NCBI GenBank assembly: GCA_029266615.1
Contig: JAQSWN010000043.1
Location: 1 to 64,000 of the forward strand
Direction of reading: 5' to 3'
Origin: Polyangiaceae bacterium
GTDB lineage: Bacteria > Myxococcota_A > Polyangia > Polyangiales > Polyangiaceae
Length of the DNA: 64,000 nucleotides
The notes under the pieces are model-generated. The model did no database searches. It was not told where the DNA came from and saw only the letters and a program-made list of their open reading frames with translations. A program made the position numbers and the translations under genes. Of this stretch, positions 53,155-61,591 are shown in pieces. How positions within the stretch are numbered: the first letter of the stretch is position 1; each line of letters begins with the position of its first letter.

Positions 53155-53895
53155 TTACCCCTTCTTGGCGGGCGCTCGGCGCGCGCTCTTGCTCTTGGGC
53201 TTGGCGCCGCCGAGCTCCCAGCTCGCGGTCAGTACCTCGGCGAGCACGCGCTCGGCCGCGGCGCTGTCCCGCATCATGGCTCGCACCAGCGCGCGCAGCG
53301 CCTCCGCGAAGCGGTCCTCGCGGGGCCTGAAATCGACCCACCCGGCCTGCTTTTCCATCACGAGCTCGAGCGAAGCCGCGCCGTGCACCATGGCCCAGAC
53401 CGTCTGCGCGGCCAGGTCCGGATCCGTCACGTCGTCCCGAAGGAAGCCTTCGCGCAACAGCTGCTCCACCAAACCGCGCAGAAAGACGTACGCGTTGCGA
53501 CGCGGATCATCCCGCTCGCCCTCGTCGGGAGGCGGCTCCGGCAGCGGCGTCATGAACATCAGCCGGTAGTGCTGAGGGAATTGCTCGGCGAAGCCCAAGT
53601 ACACGAGCCCTGCCTTCAATATGCTCTCCACCGGGCTCTTGCTGTCGACGACCGCCACCAAGAACCGCTGCGCAAAGTCCGAGAAGTCACGTCGGCACAG
53701 CTCGCGAACGAGCGCGTCTTTATCGGCGAAGTGGTTGTAAAGTGCGGTCGCCGAGTACTCGATCCGCTTGCCGATCTCGCGCATCGTGACCGCCTCGTAG
53801 CCGCGCTCCGCAAAGAGCAGCCGCGCCGCGTCCAGGATTTGTTCACGCATGGCTAGGCGCTCTCGGTCGCGCCGTTCGTTCGTGCCCATGCTCAT
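53155..53895 (-). CDS. TetR-family transcriptional regulator of the exporter operon
   Basis: 246-aa regulator. N-terminal helix-turn-helix: ILDAARLLFAERGYEAVTMREIGKRIEYSATALYNHFADKDAL (quoted in part by its typical LFAERGYEAVTMREIG and YSATALYNHF). The ligand domain of about 170 residues has the TetR_C-type hydrophobic helices and ends with a basic tail. ATG at 53895 is chosen over TTG at 53913, since the latter would place part of the operator inside the gene; ATG at 53889 is also possible. It heads the four-gene exporter operon, and three operator half-sites lie just before it, pointing to autoregulation and control of export. Confidence 0.9.
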   Translation of the reverse strand: MSMGTNERRDRERLAMREQILDAARLLFAERGYEAVTMREIGKRIEYSATALYNHFADKDALVRELCRRDFSDFAQRFLVAVVDSKSPVESILKAGLVYLGFAEQFPQHYRLMFMTPLPEPPPDEGERDDPRRNAYVFLRGLVEQLLREGFLRDDVTDPDLAAQTVWAMVHGAASLELVMEKQAGWVDFRPREDRFAEALRALVRAMMRDSAAAERVLAEVLTASWELGGAKPKSKSARRAPAKKG

Positions 53896-53900
53896 GCCTA

Positions 53901-53947
53901 AACGCTGTTCCAAGACTTAACAGCGTTAACCTGAGGAACGCTGTTAA
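53901..53947 (-). promoter_or_regulatory. Three-half-site operator upstream of the tetR gene
   Basis: AACGCTGTT (53901-53909), AACAGCGTT (53919-53927) and AACGCTGTT (53937-53945) alternate in orientation with exactly 9-bp spacers, so half-site centres are 18 bp apart. The last two extend to perfect 11-bp arms TTAACAGCGTT/AACGCTGTTAA. A TTGACG -35-like box on the minus strand (53955-53950) overlaps the upstream edge. Likely site of TetR repressor dimers. Confidence 0.75.
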
Positions 53948-53975
53948 ATCGTCAAGGCCTGTGGAGAGTAAGACC

Positions 53976-54004
53976 TTGTTTTAATTCACTTAATTTCTTT
54001 GATA
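53976..54004 (+). promoter_or_regulatory. Candidate promoter for the mukFEB operon
   Basis: In the only AT-rich stretch of the neighbourhood, TTGTTT (53976-53981) and TTGATA (53999-54004) are 17 bp apart, resembling a weak sigma-70 promoter. Predicted transcription would begin a few bases before the mukF GTG at 54016. Confidence 0.28.
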
Positions 54005-54015
54005 CGCGAAGCATT

Positions 54016-55404
54016 GTGGCCACCCGAGGTCGAGGTTACGTACGCCGCCCCGCTTTGGAGCCGCCCGCCAACGCCCCGTCCGCCTCCGATCGCACGACGA
54101 CCGAGGCTTCGGCCCTGCTCGCCCTTTCCGCCCGTGCGCCGAAGCTCGAGTTGTCCACGCTGGACCTGTGCTTCTTGGCCACGCTGTACCTGCGGGGCCA
54201 GAGCTCCGGGCACTCATCCTTTGGAGAGGAGCAGCTGTTCGAGCACTTCGAGCAGGCGGCGCAGGTCGTGGAGCGGGACCCGAGCTCGGTACGCAAGCGG
54301 GCGACGCACGCCATCGCCCGCCTACGCGCCCAGCGGCTGCTCTCCCGAGTGGACGGCGCAGGCGTCATGCGCGCAGGCGAGTACGCATTGTCCCGGCTCG
54401 GGGCCGGCATCGTCAGCTTCTTCTTGGAAGAAGAGGTGCTCACGGCCGAGACGCTCACGCTCCTGACCCGCACGTTGGAGAACAGTCTGCGAGACGTGCT
54501 GGAAAAGGCACGCGCAGCCAAAGATTCGGCGGCGTTGGAAGGGGCGGTGGTCGGCCCGCTCAAGGTCACGGTGCACGAGCTCATGGAGGGCATCGAGCGG
54601 CGCCAGCGGGGGCTCGATCTGCAGCAAGAGCAGTTCCAAAAAGAAATCTCGTCGCTGCTGAGCGCGGACTGGTTCGGAGCCGTGGAAAGCTGCCAGGCAT
54701 TGCTGGAGAGCACCGCGTCGACGTTGCGCGATTTGAATCACGTGCTGCTCTCGGAGTCGCACCGCCTCCAGTCGCTGCTCGAAGACTTGCAGGAGCTTGC
54801 GCTCGCGACGCAGGCTGCCGCCGCCGAAGAGGCCATCCGCCGCGCGGCGGACCAAATCGACCGCATCGCAGCGTGGAGCTCTGGGCGGCAAAAGTCCTGG
54901 TCGGACTACTACCAGTACGTGCACCGCTACCTGCGGGACGTGGTCCGGCTCGATCCGAGCCGAGCGCTGACGGCGCGCCTTCGTGACCAGCTCAGCGGCA
55001 AAGCCGGTAAGCGCTTCACGCTCGCGGTCGCGCACACATCGGCGCCGCTCTTGCTGCGCGACGTCGAGCAGGCCCCCGATCGCCCACCGGTAAAACGGCC
55101 ACGCGCCGAGCGCGAAAAGCCGCCTGAAGAGCAAGCCGTGGAGGACCCGCACGCCGCGATGGAGGATGCGGTTCGGGCGCGACTCGACGCTGGCGCGGAG
55201 AGCTTGCGGGACGTCACTCAGCAGATCACCGCGGAGCTGCCGGAAGACCAGCGTTTTCGCGCCGCGGGCCGCGTTGCCCAAGCCGTCGCCAAGCTGGCGC
55301 GCACCAAGTCCTGCCGCGAGCGGCCCTGGCTCGCCGTCGACGAGAGCTTCGCGATCGAAGAGTGGACGTTGCCTCGCAAGGAGGGCGCCGGAGGGCGCGG
55401 TTAG
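54016..55404 (+). CDS. mukF: MukF kleisin subunit of MukBEF condensin
   Basis: 462-aa kleisin of the MukBEF chromosome-organising complex (E. coli MukF is 440 aa). The N-terminal winged-helix/dimerisation part (about 20-120) has LSTLDLCFLATLYLRGQ and AIARLRAQRLLSRV. The helical middle contains LLSADWFGAVESCQALL, STASTLRDLNHVL, QIDRIAAWSSG and YVHRYLRDVVRLD, which align with LLNKDWRAAISSCELLL, TSGTLRELQDTL, KLDRIISWGQ and HVHKFIRTAIDMD of E. coli MukF as I recall it. A charged linker and C-terminal winged-helix region follow. GTG start after an AT-rich promoter; 3 nt before mukE. It would bridge MukB heads and bind MukE. Confidence 0.88.
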   Translation: MATRGRGYVRRPALEPPANAPSASDRTTTEASALLALSARAPKLELSTLDLCFLATLYLRGQSSGHSSFGEEQLFEHFEQAAQVVERDPSSVRKRATHAIARLRAQRLLSRVDGAGVMRAGEYALSRLGAGIVSFFLEEEVLTAETLTLLTRTLENSLRDVLEKARAAKDSAALEGAVVGPLKVTVHELMEGIERRQRGLDLQQEQFQKEISSLLSADWFGAVESCQALLESTASTLRDLNHVLLSESHRLQSLLEDLQELALATQAAAAEEAIRRAADQIDRIAAWSSGRQKSWSDYYQYVHRYLRDVVRLDPSRALTARLRDQLSGKAGKRFTLAVAHTSAPLLLRDVEQAPDRPPVKRPRAEREKPPEEQAVEDPHAAMEDAVRARLDAGAESLRDVTQQITAELPEDQRFRAAGRVAQAVAKLARTKSCRERPWLAVDESFAIEEWTLPRKEGAGGRG

Positions 55405-55407
55405 AGC

Positions 55408-56388
55408 ATGGAGACGGAAACGCCCCGCACGTTCGAGGATTTGGCGCAGGTCGTGGAGCACGAGTTGTTCCCCGACGTGGATCTCGCGCTGCGCCGCGGC
55501 CGCCACGTAGACCGCGAAGACGGCGCCTGGTACGGCTTTTTGACGGACGCGCAGGCGCACCTCGAGCGCTTCTACCGACGCTACGGCGCGGAGTTGGTGC
55601 AGCGCACGGACGGGTTCTTCTTCCTGTTGCCGAGCGGTGACAAGCTCGGCCGGCGTCACCTCTCGCCGAGCGAGATGCTGGTCGGACAAGGGCTAACGCT
55701 GCTCTACCTCGAGCCCGCCACGGTGGAGCAAGGGGGCATGACGACGCGTGAGCATCTGCTCTCGCAGCTCTCCACGACGATGGGCACCGAACAGCTGATG
55801 GCCGCTTTCAACGGCGCCAAGAAGAAGCGAATCGACGAACGCGTCGCGCAGGAGATGGTGCGGGCGCGCGTGAGCGAGGCCGTGCGGCGCTTGGCAAGCC
55901 TTGGGTTCGTGGATCTACTGCCCGAGGACCGAATCCGTCTGCGCTCTTCGTTGATGCGCTTCGCCGAGCCCGTGCGCGGCAACGGCGCGGAGCTGGAGGC
56001 GCTCAATCGCCTGGTCGCTTCCGGCGAGATTTCGCTCACCGGCGGGGACGAATCCGACGAAGACGAGAGCGTCGCCGAGGCGGTGACGGAGCGCGCGCCG
56101 AAGCGTGGCGCGCAGGCCATGCCGGTCACGGAGTGGAACGAGGGCAGCGAGTGGGGCGCCTCTTTCGAGAACGAGTCGACCGAAGACGCGCCGCCGCCCG
56201 AGTACGTCGCCCGTGAGTCTGCGGAAACGCCTGCGGAAACGCCTGCGGAAACGCCGACAGAAACGCCTGCAGAACCGACTCCGCCAAGCCCAGAAGCGCC
56301 TCCCCCCGAAATAAGTCCGCTCCCGGGCGATGAAGAAGAGTGGTCATACGGTAGCGACGAAGAGCGCGAAGAAGAGGAGCTGCCGTGA
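55408..56388 (+). CDS. mukE: MukE kite subunit of MukBEF condensin, extended C-terminus
   Basis: 326-aa MukE homolog (E. coli MukE about 234 aa). The first ~200 residues align with MukE: LFPDVDLALRRGRHVD against LFPALDSALRSGRHIG; HLERFYRRYGAELVQRTDG against YLEEFYARYNVELIRAPEG; GFFFLLPSGDKL; VSEAVRRLASLGFVD against VRSSLNRLRRLGMVW; SLMRFAEPVRG against SVFRFGADVRA. The final ~110 residues are extra: acidic, with AETP repeats (56221-56280) and a Pro/Glu-rich tail. Family members are kite proteins that bind MukF. It follows mukF by 3 nt and overlaps mukB by 4 nt. Confidence 0.88.
   Translation: METETPRTFEDLAQVVEHELFPDVDLALRRGRHVDREDGAWYGFLTDAQAHLERFYRRYGAELVQRTDGFFFLLPSGDKLGRRHLSPSEMLVGQGLTLLYLEPATVEQGGMTTREHLLSQLSTTMGTEQLMAAFNGAKKKRIDERVAQEMVRARVSEAVRRLASLGFVDLLPEDRIRLRSSLMRFAEPVRGNGAELEALNRLVASGEISLTGGDESDEDESVAEAVTERAPKRGAQAMPVTEWNEGSEWGASFENESTEDAPPPEYVARESAETPAETPAETPTETPAEPTPPSPEAPPPEISPLPGDEEEWSYGSDEEREEEELP
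56221..56280 (+). repeat. 12-bp tandem repeat coding for AETP units in MukE
   Basis: GCGGAAACGCCT at 56221, 56233 and 56245 (last base changed), followed by two degenerate units at 56257 and 56269. The unit encodes Ala-Glu-Thr-Pro. Copy number could vary among strains. Confidence 0.75.
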
Positions 56389-59300
56389 GCCGCGCGCGGG
56401 CCACGGCGCTCGCGCTGGTGAACTGGAAGGGCGTCTTCTACGAGCGCTACCAGCTCGACCGGCGCGTGACCGCGCTGGAAGGGTCGAACGGCGCGGGCAA
56501 GACGACGGTGATGATCGCCGCTTACATCGTGCTCTTGCCGGACATGACCCGGCTGCGCTTCACCAACCTGGGGGAGACGGCGGCAATCGGCGGCGATCGC
56601 GGCATTTGGGGCCGCTTGGGCGAGCCGACGCGTCCCTCGTACGCGGCGCTCGAGCTGGATCTCGGCGAAGGCAAGCGGGTGATCGCGGGCGTGCTGTTGA
56701 CGCGCAAGGCGGAGCCCACCTTGGAGCTTACGCCATTTTTAATCAGCGACCTCCAGCCCGGCGTGCGGCTTCAAGACTTGCTGCTGCTCGTCACGGGGGA
56801 AGAAGAAGCCGTTCCGGAGCTGCAAGAGGTTCGGGACAACGTCGCGGCCGCGCAGGCGCGCATCGAGGTGTTCCCCACCGCGAAAGAGTACTTCGCGGCG
56901 ATGTTCGAGCTCGGGATTGGCGCGCTGCGGCTTGCCAGCGACGAAGACCGCGGCCGTCTGGGCGACATGCTGCGCACCAGCATGACCGGCGGCATCTCTC
57001 GAGCCATCACCGCGGAGCTGCGCTCGTTCTTGCTGCGCGAACAGGGCAGCATCGGCGACACGCTGAGCCGCATGCGCGAAAACTTGAACGCGTGCCGTCG
57101 CACGCGCATCGAGGTGAGCGAGTCGCAGCTTCTCGAGCAGGAGATCTCCGGCGTGTACGACGCTGGCCAGGGCATGTTCGCCGCCGCCTTGCAGGCGACG
57201 CGCGAGCTGGCGCGTGAATCGCGCCTGGCCGCAGCGCGCCTGGAAGAGCACGCGGCGAGGGCCCGCAAGACGCTGGAAGAAGAAAAGCGCGCCGCGGACG
57301 CGCTGGAAGAGCGGGAAAACGAGCTTGCCGAGCAAGTGAAGGAGCGCCGCACGGCGCTCGAAGCGCTGCGTGAGCGCGCCCGCAAGTCCGCGAGCTTCGA
57401 GTCGCTGAGCGCGATTTTGCGTGACGTTACGCAGGAGCGAGGCGCGGCCGCGGAGCAGGTCGAGGTCGCTCGCAAAGGGCAGCAGCATGCCGCGGCTCAA
57501 CGCGAAGCGGAGAAGCAAAAGCGCGAAGCCGCGCGTCAAAATCAGGAGCGAGCCGCGTTCGGCCTCGCTGATTTGCAAGCCGGTCTGGACGAGCTGCATC
57601 GTCGCTCCAGCGCGTACCGTCAGGCCCAGCGCCTGCTAGCGGAAGTCGAGTCGCTTTTACCCGGCGAGCCCGCGAGCGCGGCGGACCTTCCCGAACGGCT
57701 GCAGGCCGCAGCCGCGCGGCTTTCCGAGCTCGACGCGGAACGACTGGGGCAGGAGCGTACGCTCGCCCTCGCCGAGCAGCGCCGCGCCGAGTGGACGCGC
57801 GCACTCGAGCTTTCGAAGGAGCTCGGGGCTACGGGCGAGCCTCCGTACGACGCCGCGCAGGGCGCGCTCGCGGAGCTGGCACGTGCCGAGCAGCGGCTAG
57901 CCGAGAAGCCGGCGCTTTCGCTGCGACAACGTGAGCACCAAAGGCTGCGCGAACGTCAGAGTGCGGTCCGCAAGGCAGCGTTTTCCCTCGGACTCGCGAC
58001 GCAAGCGGAAGTCGAGCAGCGCCTGGAGACGGCCGAGACCGAGCTGCAGAGCGTCGAAGCTCGCAAACGTGAGCACGAGGAAGCGCAGCGGCACCTCGCG
58101 GCAGAGCGGAAGCTCGCCGCGCAGCAGCTGGCGCAAGCTCAAGCCGGGGTCGGCAAGTTCCGTCGGCTGGAGCAGCGCGCCGAACGCATCAGCCAGAGCG
58201 CAGGCCCGTTCTCACCGACGCGGGACGCGCTCCTGCGCCTCCGTGACAGCCTGACCAGCGAACGCCAGGAGCTGTCCCTTGCGCTCGAGCAGGCCACCGC
58301 GGAGCGCGAGCAGTTGCTGCACGACGCGAATCACCTGGAAGCCTCGGGCGGGCAATTTTCGGCGGAGCTGCTCAAGCTGCGCGACGAGCTGGACGGCGAG
58401 CTCCTCGGCAATCGCTTCGAGGAGCTCAATGTCAAGGAAGCCGCGCGCCTGGAAGCGCTGCTCGGCCCCCTCGCGCAAGCCATCGTCGTGGACGACGTCG
58501 CGGTCGCGGTTGCGCAGCTGCGTGACAAGCCGCGGGAGCTTGCCGAAGTGCGGCTCGTTGCGGCCGGTACGGATCTGAGCTTTTTGGAGCCCGTCGCGGA
58601 CGAAGCGGGCAAGGACGCGTGCGTGAACGAAGGCCCCGCTCTCCGCGTCACGCGTCGGCCGGAAAAGCCGTCGCTCGGGCGAAAAGCGCGCGAAGCGCGC
58701 ATCGAAGAGCTGCGCCGCGAAGCCGTCAGCGGAGGCGTCGAGCTGGAGAAGCGCCAGGCCCGGCTCCGCGCGGTGACCGCCGCTTTGGCGGAGCTCGATC
58801 AGCTGCTGCCCGACGCGGAGCTGCTGGAGCGCGGCGATCCCTCGGAGCTAGCGAAGCAGCTGCAGGCTCGTGAAGCGCAGCTCGTAACCGAGGAGCAAGC
58901 CGCGGCCCAGGTCGTCGGCGAGCTTGCCGCCGCTGCCGATGAGTCTCGCGCGCTGACCGCTCGGCTACGCAGCTTGCTCCCGGAAGCGTTCCTGCTCGAC
59001 GCCGAAGACCACGCTGCGGCCGCGGGCGCCTTGGGCGAAGAGCTTTCGCGTTTGGAACGGCTCGCGACGGAGCTCGCTTCCAAGCAGCGCACTCGTCAAA
59101 AGCTCGCGGCGCTGGTGGAGGCGCTGCGCGTGCCACCGCCGAGCGATGAAGACTTGGCGCGGGTCGACGCCTCCCGTGACGAGCTCTCGCGCGAGCGGGA
59201 TCGCGTTTACCGGCTGGTGAACGTGCTCACCCAGCTCTGTCGGGACTTGCCCGCGCTGGGCTGGGAGGACGCGGAGCGGTCGCTCTCCAGCCGGGAGCAG

Positions 59301-60809
59301 GTCGCGCCCGCGCTCGAGGAGCAACACCAAGTCGCGCGCGCCGCCCTGCAAGCGGTCGAAGAGGCCGTGCAGCGCGCCGAGCAAGAGTGGGAGCACGCGA
59401 CGAGCGAGCTACAAAAGGCGGACGCGGCGCTATCCGCGGTGTCGGCGCACGAGAGTCGATTGAAGAGCGAGCTCGCGAGCCTGGGTCTCTCCGCCGACCT
59501 CACGCCGGAGCGGGCGGCCGCGGAGCTGTCCGAGCTGACCACCCTGACCGAGCGCCTCACGTTGGAAGAACGCGACCTGCTGGCCCGGCGCGGAGCCCAG
59601 GCCGAGCGCGTGCGACAGCTCGGCCAAGCGCTGGGTCAAGCCCAACGCGATCTGTCCGAAGCGCAAGCCGCGGCCGCGCCGGCCGAAGCGCGCTGGCAAG
59701 CCCTTCGCGCCCACGCGGAGCGCGCCTCGGTGCTGCACTCGGGCGAGTCCAGCGAGCACGACGAGCCTCGCTCGGCGTTACAGCTCGCCGCGGAGGCTCG
59801 GAGCCGCGCGGCGTTGCTGCGCGATCGACTCGACGCAGCGCGCGGTGGCGACGCCCTCGCGCGCGAGGTCGGCGAGCAGCGGCTCGAGCAAGACGACGAC
59901 TTTCTCGCCTTGTGGCTGCGCGTGCGCGAATGGCTGGCGCGGCGCGTCCCCGCCCAGGTCGCGCAAGTGGAGGACCCGCTGTTGGCGCTCGAACGCCTGC
60001 GCGGGCACCTGAGCGTGCTCGAGCAGCGCCTCGCTCATCAAGAAGCGGACTTGCGCGGTGCGTCCGAGGACGTGGCGCGCGGTATCGAGGTGCAGCTGCG
60101 GCGCGCCAAGGCTCAGGTGCGGCGTTTGAATCAGAACCTGACCGGCGTGTCGTTCGGCAGCATCGCCGGTATTCGTGTAGAGATGCGCCGCTCTCAGCAG
60201 ATGGAGCCGGTGCTGCGCGCGCTCGCGGAAGGAAGCGCTCAGGAGCTGCTATTCCAAAGCAGCTTGCCGACGGAAGAGGCCTTGAGTGAAATCTTGCGAC
60301 GATACGGCGGCGGACGGAGCGGGGGCGGGCGCGTATTGGACTACCGCGAATACCTGGAGCTCGTGGTGGAGGTGCAGCGCAAGGCCGACGGCAACTGGGA
60401 ACCTGCCAATCCTACCCGCCTATCCACGGGCGAAGCGATCGGCGTCGGCGCCGCGCTCATGATGGTCGTGCTCGCCGAGTGGGAGCGCGACGCCAACCTG
60501 CTGCGGGCCCGGCGTGGGCCCGGCTCCTTGCGCTTCTTGTTCTTGGACGAAGCGAACCGTCTCTCGCAAGACAATCTGGGCTCGCTCTTCGACTTGTGCG
60601 AGAGCCTGGATCTGCAGCTGCTCATCGCCGCCCCGGAGGTCGCGCGGGCCGAAGGCAACACGACGTATCGGCTCGTGCGCAAGGTGACCGAGGACGGGCG
60701 CGAAGAGGTGATCGTCTCCGGTCGCCGCGCGCTCGGAAGCGCGGAGCCTGAACCTGCCGTTGCGCCGCCTCTAGCTGCCGTTCAGCAGGGCTCTTTGTTC
60801 GAGAACTGA
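56385..60809 (+). CDS. mukB: MukB SMC-like ATPase of MukBEF condensin
   Basis: 1474-aa structural-maintenance ATPase (E. coli MukB 1486 aa). Head N-part: LVNWKGVFYERYQLD and Walker A LEGSNGAGKTT (about 31-39), then LPDMTRLRFTNLGET. It continues with FELGIGALRLASDEDRGRLG and GGISRAITAELRSFLL (E. coli: GGISSAITRSLRDYLL). Long coiled coils flank a hinge-like region around residue 670-800 (PEKPSLGRKAREARIEEL, E. coli VPLFGRAARESRIESL). The C-head has RRLNQNLTGVSFGSIAGI, LDYREYLELVVEVQR, signature LSTGEAIGVG (about 1345) and Walker B RFLFLDEANRL (about 1384), ending LLIAAPEVARAEGNTTYRLVRKV. GTG start overlaps mukE. All motifs intact. Confidence 0.93.
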   Translation: MSRARATALALVNWKGVFYERYQLDRRVTALEGSNGAGKTTVMIAAYIVLLPDMTRLRFTNLGETAAIGGDRGIWGRLGEPTRPSYAALELDLGEGKRVIAGVLLTRKAEPTLELTPFLISDLQPGVRLQDLLLLVTGEEEAVPELQEVRDNVAAAQARIEVFPTAKEYFAAMFELGIGALRLASDEDRGRLGDMLRTSMTGGISRAITAELRSFLLREQGSIGDTLSRMRENLNACRRTRIEVSESQLLEQEISGVYDAGQGMFAAALQATRELARESRLAAARLEEHAARARKTLEEEKRAADALEERENELAEQVKERRTALEALRERARKSASFESLSAILRDVTQERGAAAEQVEVARKGQQHAAAQREAEKQKREAARQNQERAAFGLADLQAGLDELHRRSSAYRQAQRLLAEVESLLPGEPASAADLPERLQAAAARLSELDAERLGQERTLALAEQRRAEWTRALELSKELGATGEPPYDAAQGALAELARAEQRLAEKPALSLRQREHQRLRERQSAVRKAAFSLGLATQAEVEQRLETAETELQSVEARKREHEEAQRHLAAERKLAAQQLAQAQAGVGKFRRLEQRAERISQSAGPFSPTRDALLRLRDSLTSERQELSLALEQATAEREQLLHDANHLEASGGQFSAELLKLRDELDGELLGNRFEELNVKEAARLEALLGPLAQAIVVDDVAVAVAQLRDKPRELAEVRLVAAGTDLSFLEPVADEAGKDACVNEGPALRVTRRPEKPSLGRKAREARIEELRREAVSGGVELEKRQARLRAVTAALAELDQLLPDAELLERGDPSELAKQLQAREAQLVTEEQAAAQVVGELAAAADESRALTARLRSLLPEAFLLDAEDHAAAAGALGEELSRLERLATELASKQRTRQKLAALVEALRVPPPSDEDLARVDASRDELSRERDRVYRLVNVLTQLCRDLPALGWEDAERSLSSREQVAPALEEQHQVARAALQAVEEAVQRAEQEWEHATSELQKADAALSAVSAHESRLKSELASLGLSADLTPERAAAELSELTTLTERLTLEERDLLARRGAQAERVRQLGQALGQAQRDLSEAQAAAAPAEARWQALRAHAERASVLHSGESSEHDEPRSALQLAAEARSRAALLRDRLDAARGGDALAREVGEQRLEQDDDFLALWLRVREWLARRVPAQVAQVEDPLLALERLRGHLSVLEQRLAHQEADLRGASEDVARGIEVQLRRAKAQVRRLNQNLTGVSFGSIAGIRVEMRRSQQMEPVLRALAEGSAQELLFQSSLPTEEALSEILRRYGGGRSGGGRVLDYREYLELVVEVQRKADGNWEPANPTRLSTGEAIGVGAALMMVVLAEWERDANLLRARRGPGSLRFLFLDEANRLSQDNLGSLFDLCESLDLQLLIAAPEVARAEGNTTYRLVRKVTEDGREEVIVSGRRALGSAEPEPAVAPPLAAVQQGSLFEN

Positions 60810-60814
60810 GTGAG

Positions 60815-60837
60815 GCCTCCGACGCTCGTCGCGGAGG
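60815..60837 (+). terminator. Hairpin after mukB
   Basis: GCCTCCG (60815-60821) and CGGAGG (60832-60837) pair, with possible inner CG pairs, 6 nt after the mukB stop. There is no T run, so termination is uncertain. Confidence 0.35.
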
Positions 60838-61260
60838 AGCTCAACCTGACCTTGAGCCGCTCGACGGCAGCGCGCAGCGAGCGCCACTGCGCCAGCACCT
60901 CCACCGTATGCGCATGAGCGTTGGCGGGTGGCCGAGCGCCGCGCTTCGCCACCTTCGAGAGCTCCGACATCGCACAGGTAACTCATCGCAGCGCCGTCCC
61001 CAGCAGAGAACGCGCCAATGAACGACCGGCGCAAATGAGGGAAAATAGGCTGAAATGGATTGAAGGAGGGCGCACCGTCCCCCAGACCTGACGCTAGCCG
61101 TCATCGTTCTGGCGCCTGCTCTCGCACGAGCCCTCGTTGCATCCACACGTTCAAGCGGGCTGGTCGACCTAGCTTTGGTTGAAGTTAAAAAGCTGGTCGT
61201 TGTCGCCGCACGAGCGCGCACTGACGCACGGGTTCTAGAGGAGTGCCGTCGTGAGCGTGC
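60838..61260. other. Gap of about 420 bp without a convincing gene
   Basis: A 62-codon minus-strand frame (60782-60970) overlaps the mukB end and lacks a ribosome site, so it is not accepted. No tRNA-like cloverleaf, repeat array or nuclease gene is visible. This is where a fourth Wadjet-type gene would be expected, and none is present. Confidence 0.5.
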
Positions 61261-61335
61261 TCAGCGGAGTCCGAAGAAGGACAGCACCGCGATGACGACG
61301 ACGACCAAGCCCACGATGTAGATGATGTTATTCAT
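61261..61335 (-). CDS. 24-aa membrane microprotein
   Basis: MNNIIYIVGLVVVVIAVLSF plus FGLR: one complete membrane helix with no other region. Very similar tiny proteins (MNTIIYIVGLVVIV...SFLGLR type) are, as I recall, annotated in many Proteobacteria. GGGG lies 6 nt before the ATG. The short palindrome TGAGCGTGCTCA overlaps its stop. Function unknown. Confidence 0.65.
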   Translation of the reverse strand: MNNIIYIVGLVVVVIAVLSFFGLR

Positions 61336-61591
61336 GCGACGCCCCACAGCAAGCGGAATGCCAAATGCGACAATCGCGCAAGAACGCGCTTTGGAGCGGA
61401 ACCTGAGTTTCGTACGAACATGAAATGCATGGCGGGATGCCACGGTGGTTGCAAAATGCTCCAACCGAGTGCGCTCTTCACACCCACTGCGAGCGAACGC
61501 GGCCCGTGAGACGGGCTCGCGTAACGCGCCACCGACCACGACCGCTCCGACGGTGGCACGCCTCCTGCTTTTCTCTCGTGCGAGGCCGGAC

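Noticed and set aside
54016-60809. Wadjet (JetABCD) or MksBEFG defence system
   Set aside because: Sequence stretches fit MukF, MukE and MukB of E. coli, the ATPase is 1474 aa, and no nuclease gene is adjacent.
60782-60970. 62-codon minus-strand frame after mukB
   Set aside because: It overlaps the mukB end by 28 nt, has no ribosome site and no recognised family; composition is only mildly protein-like.
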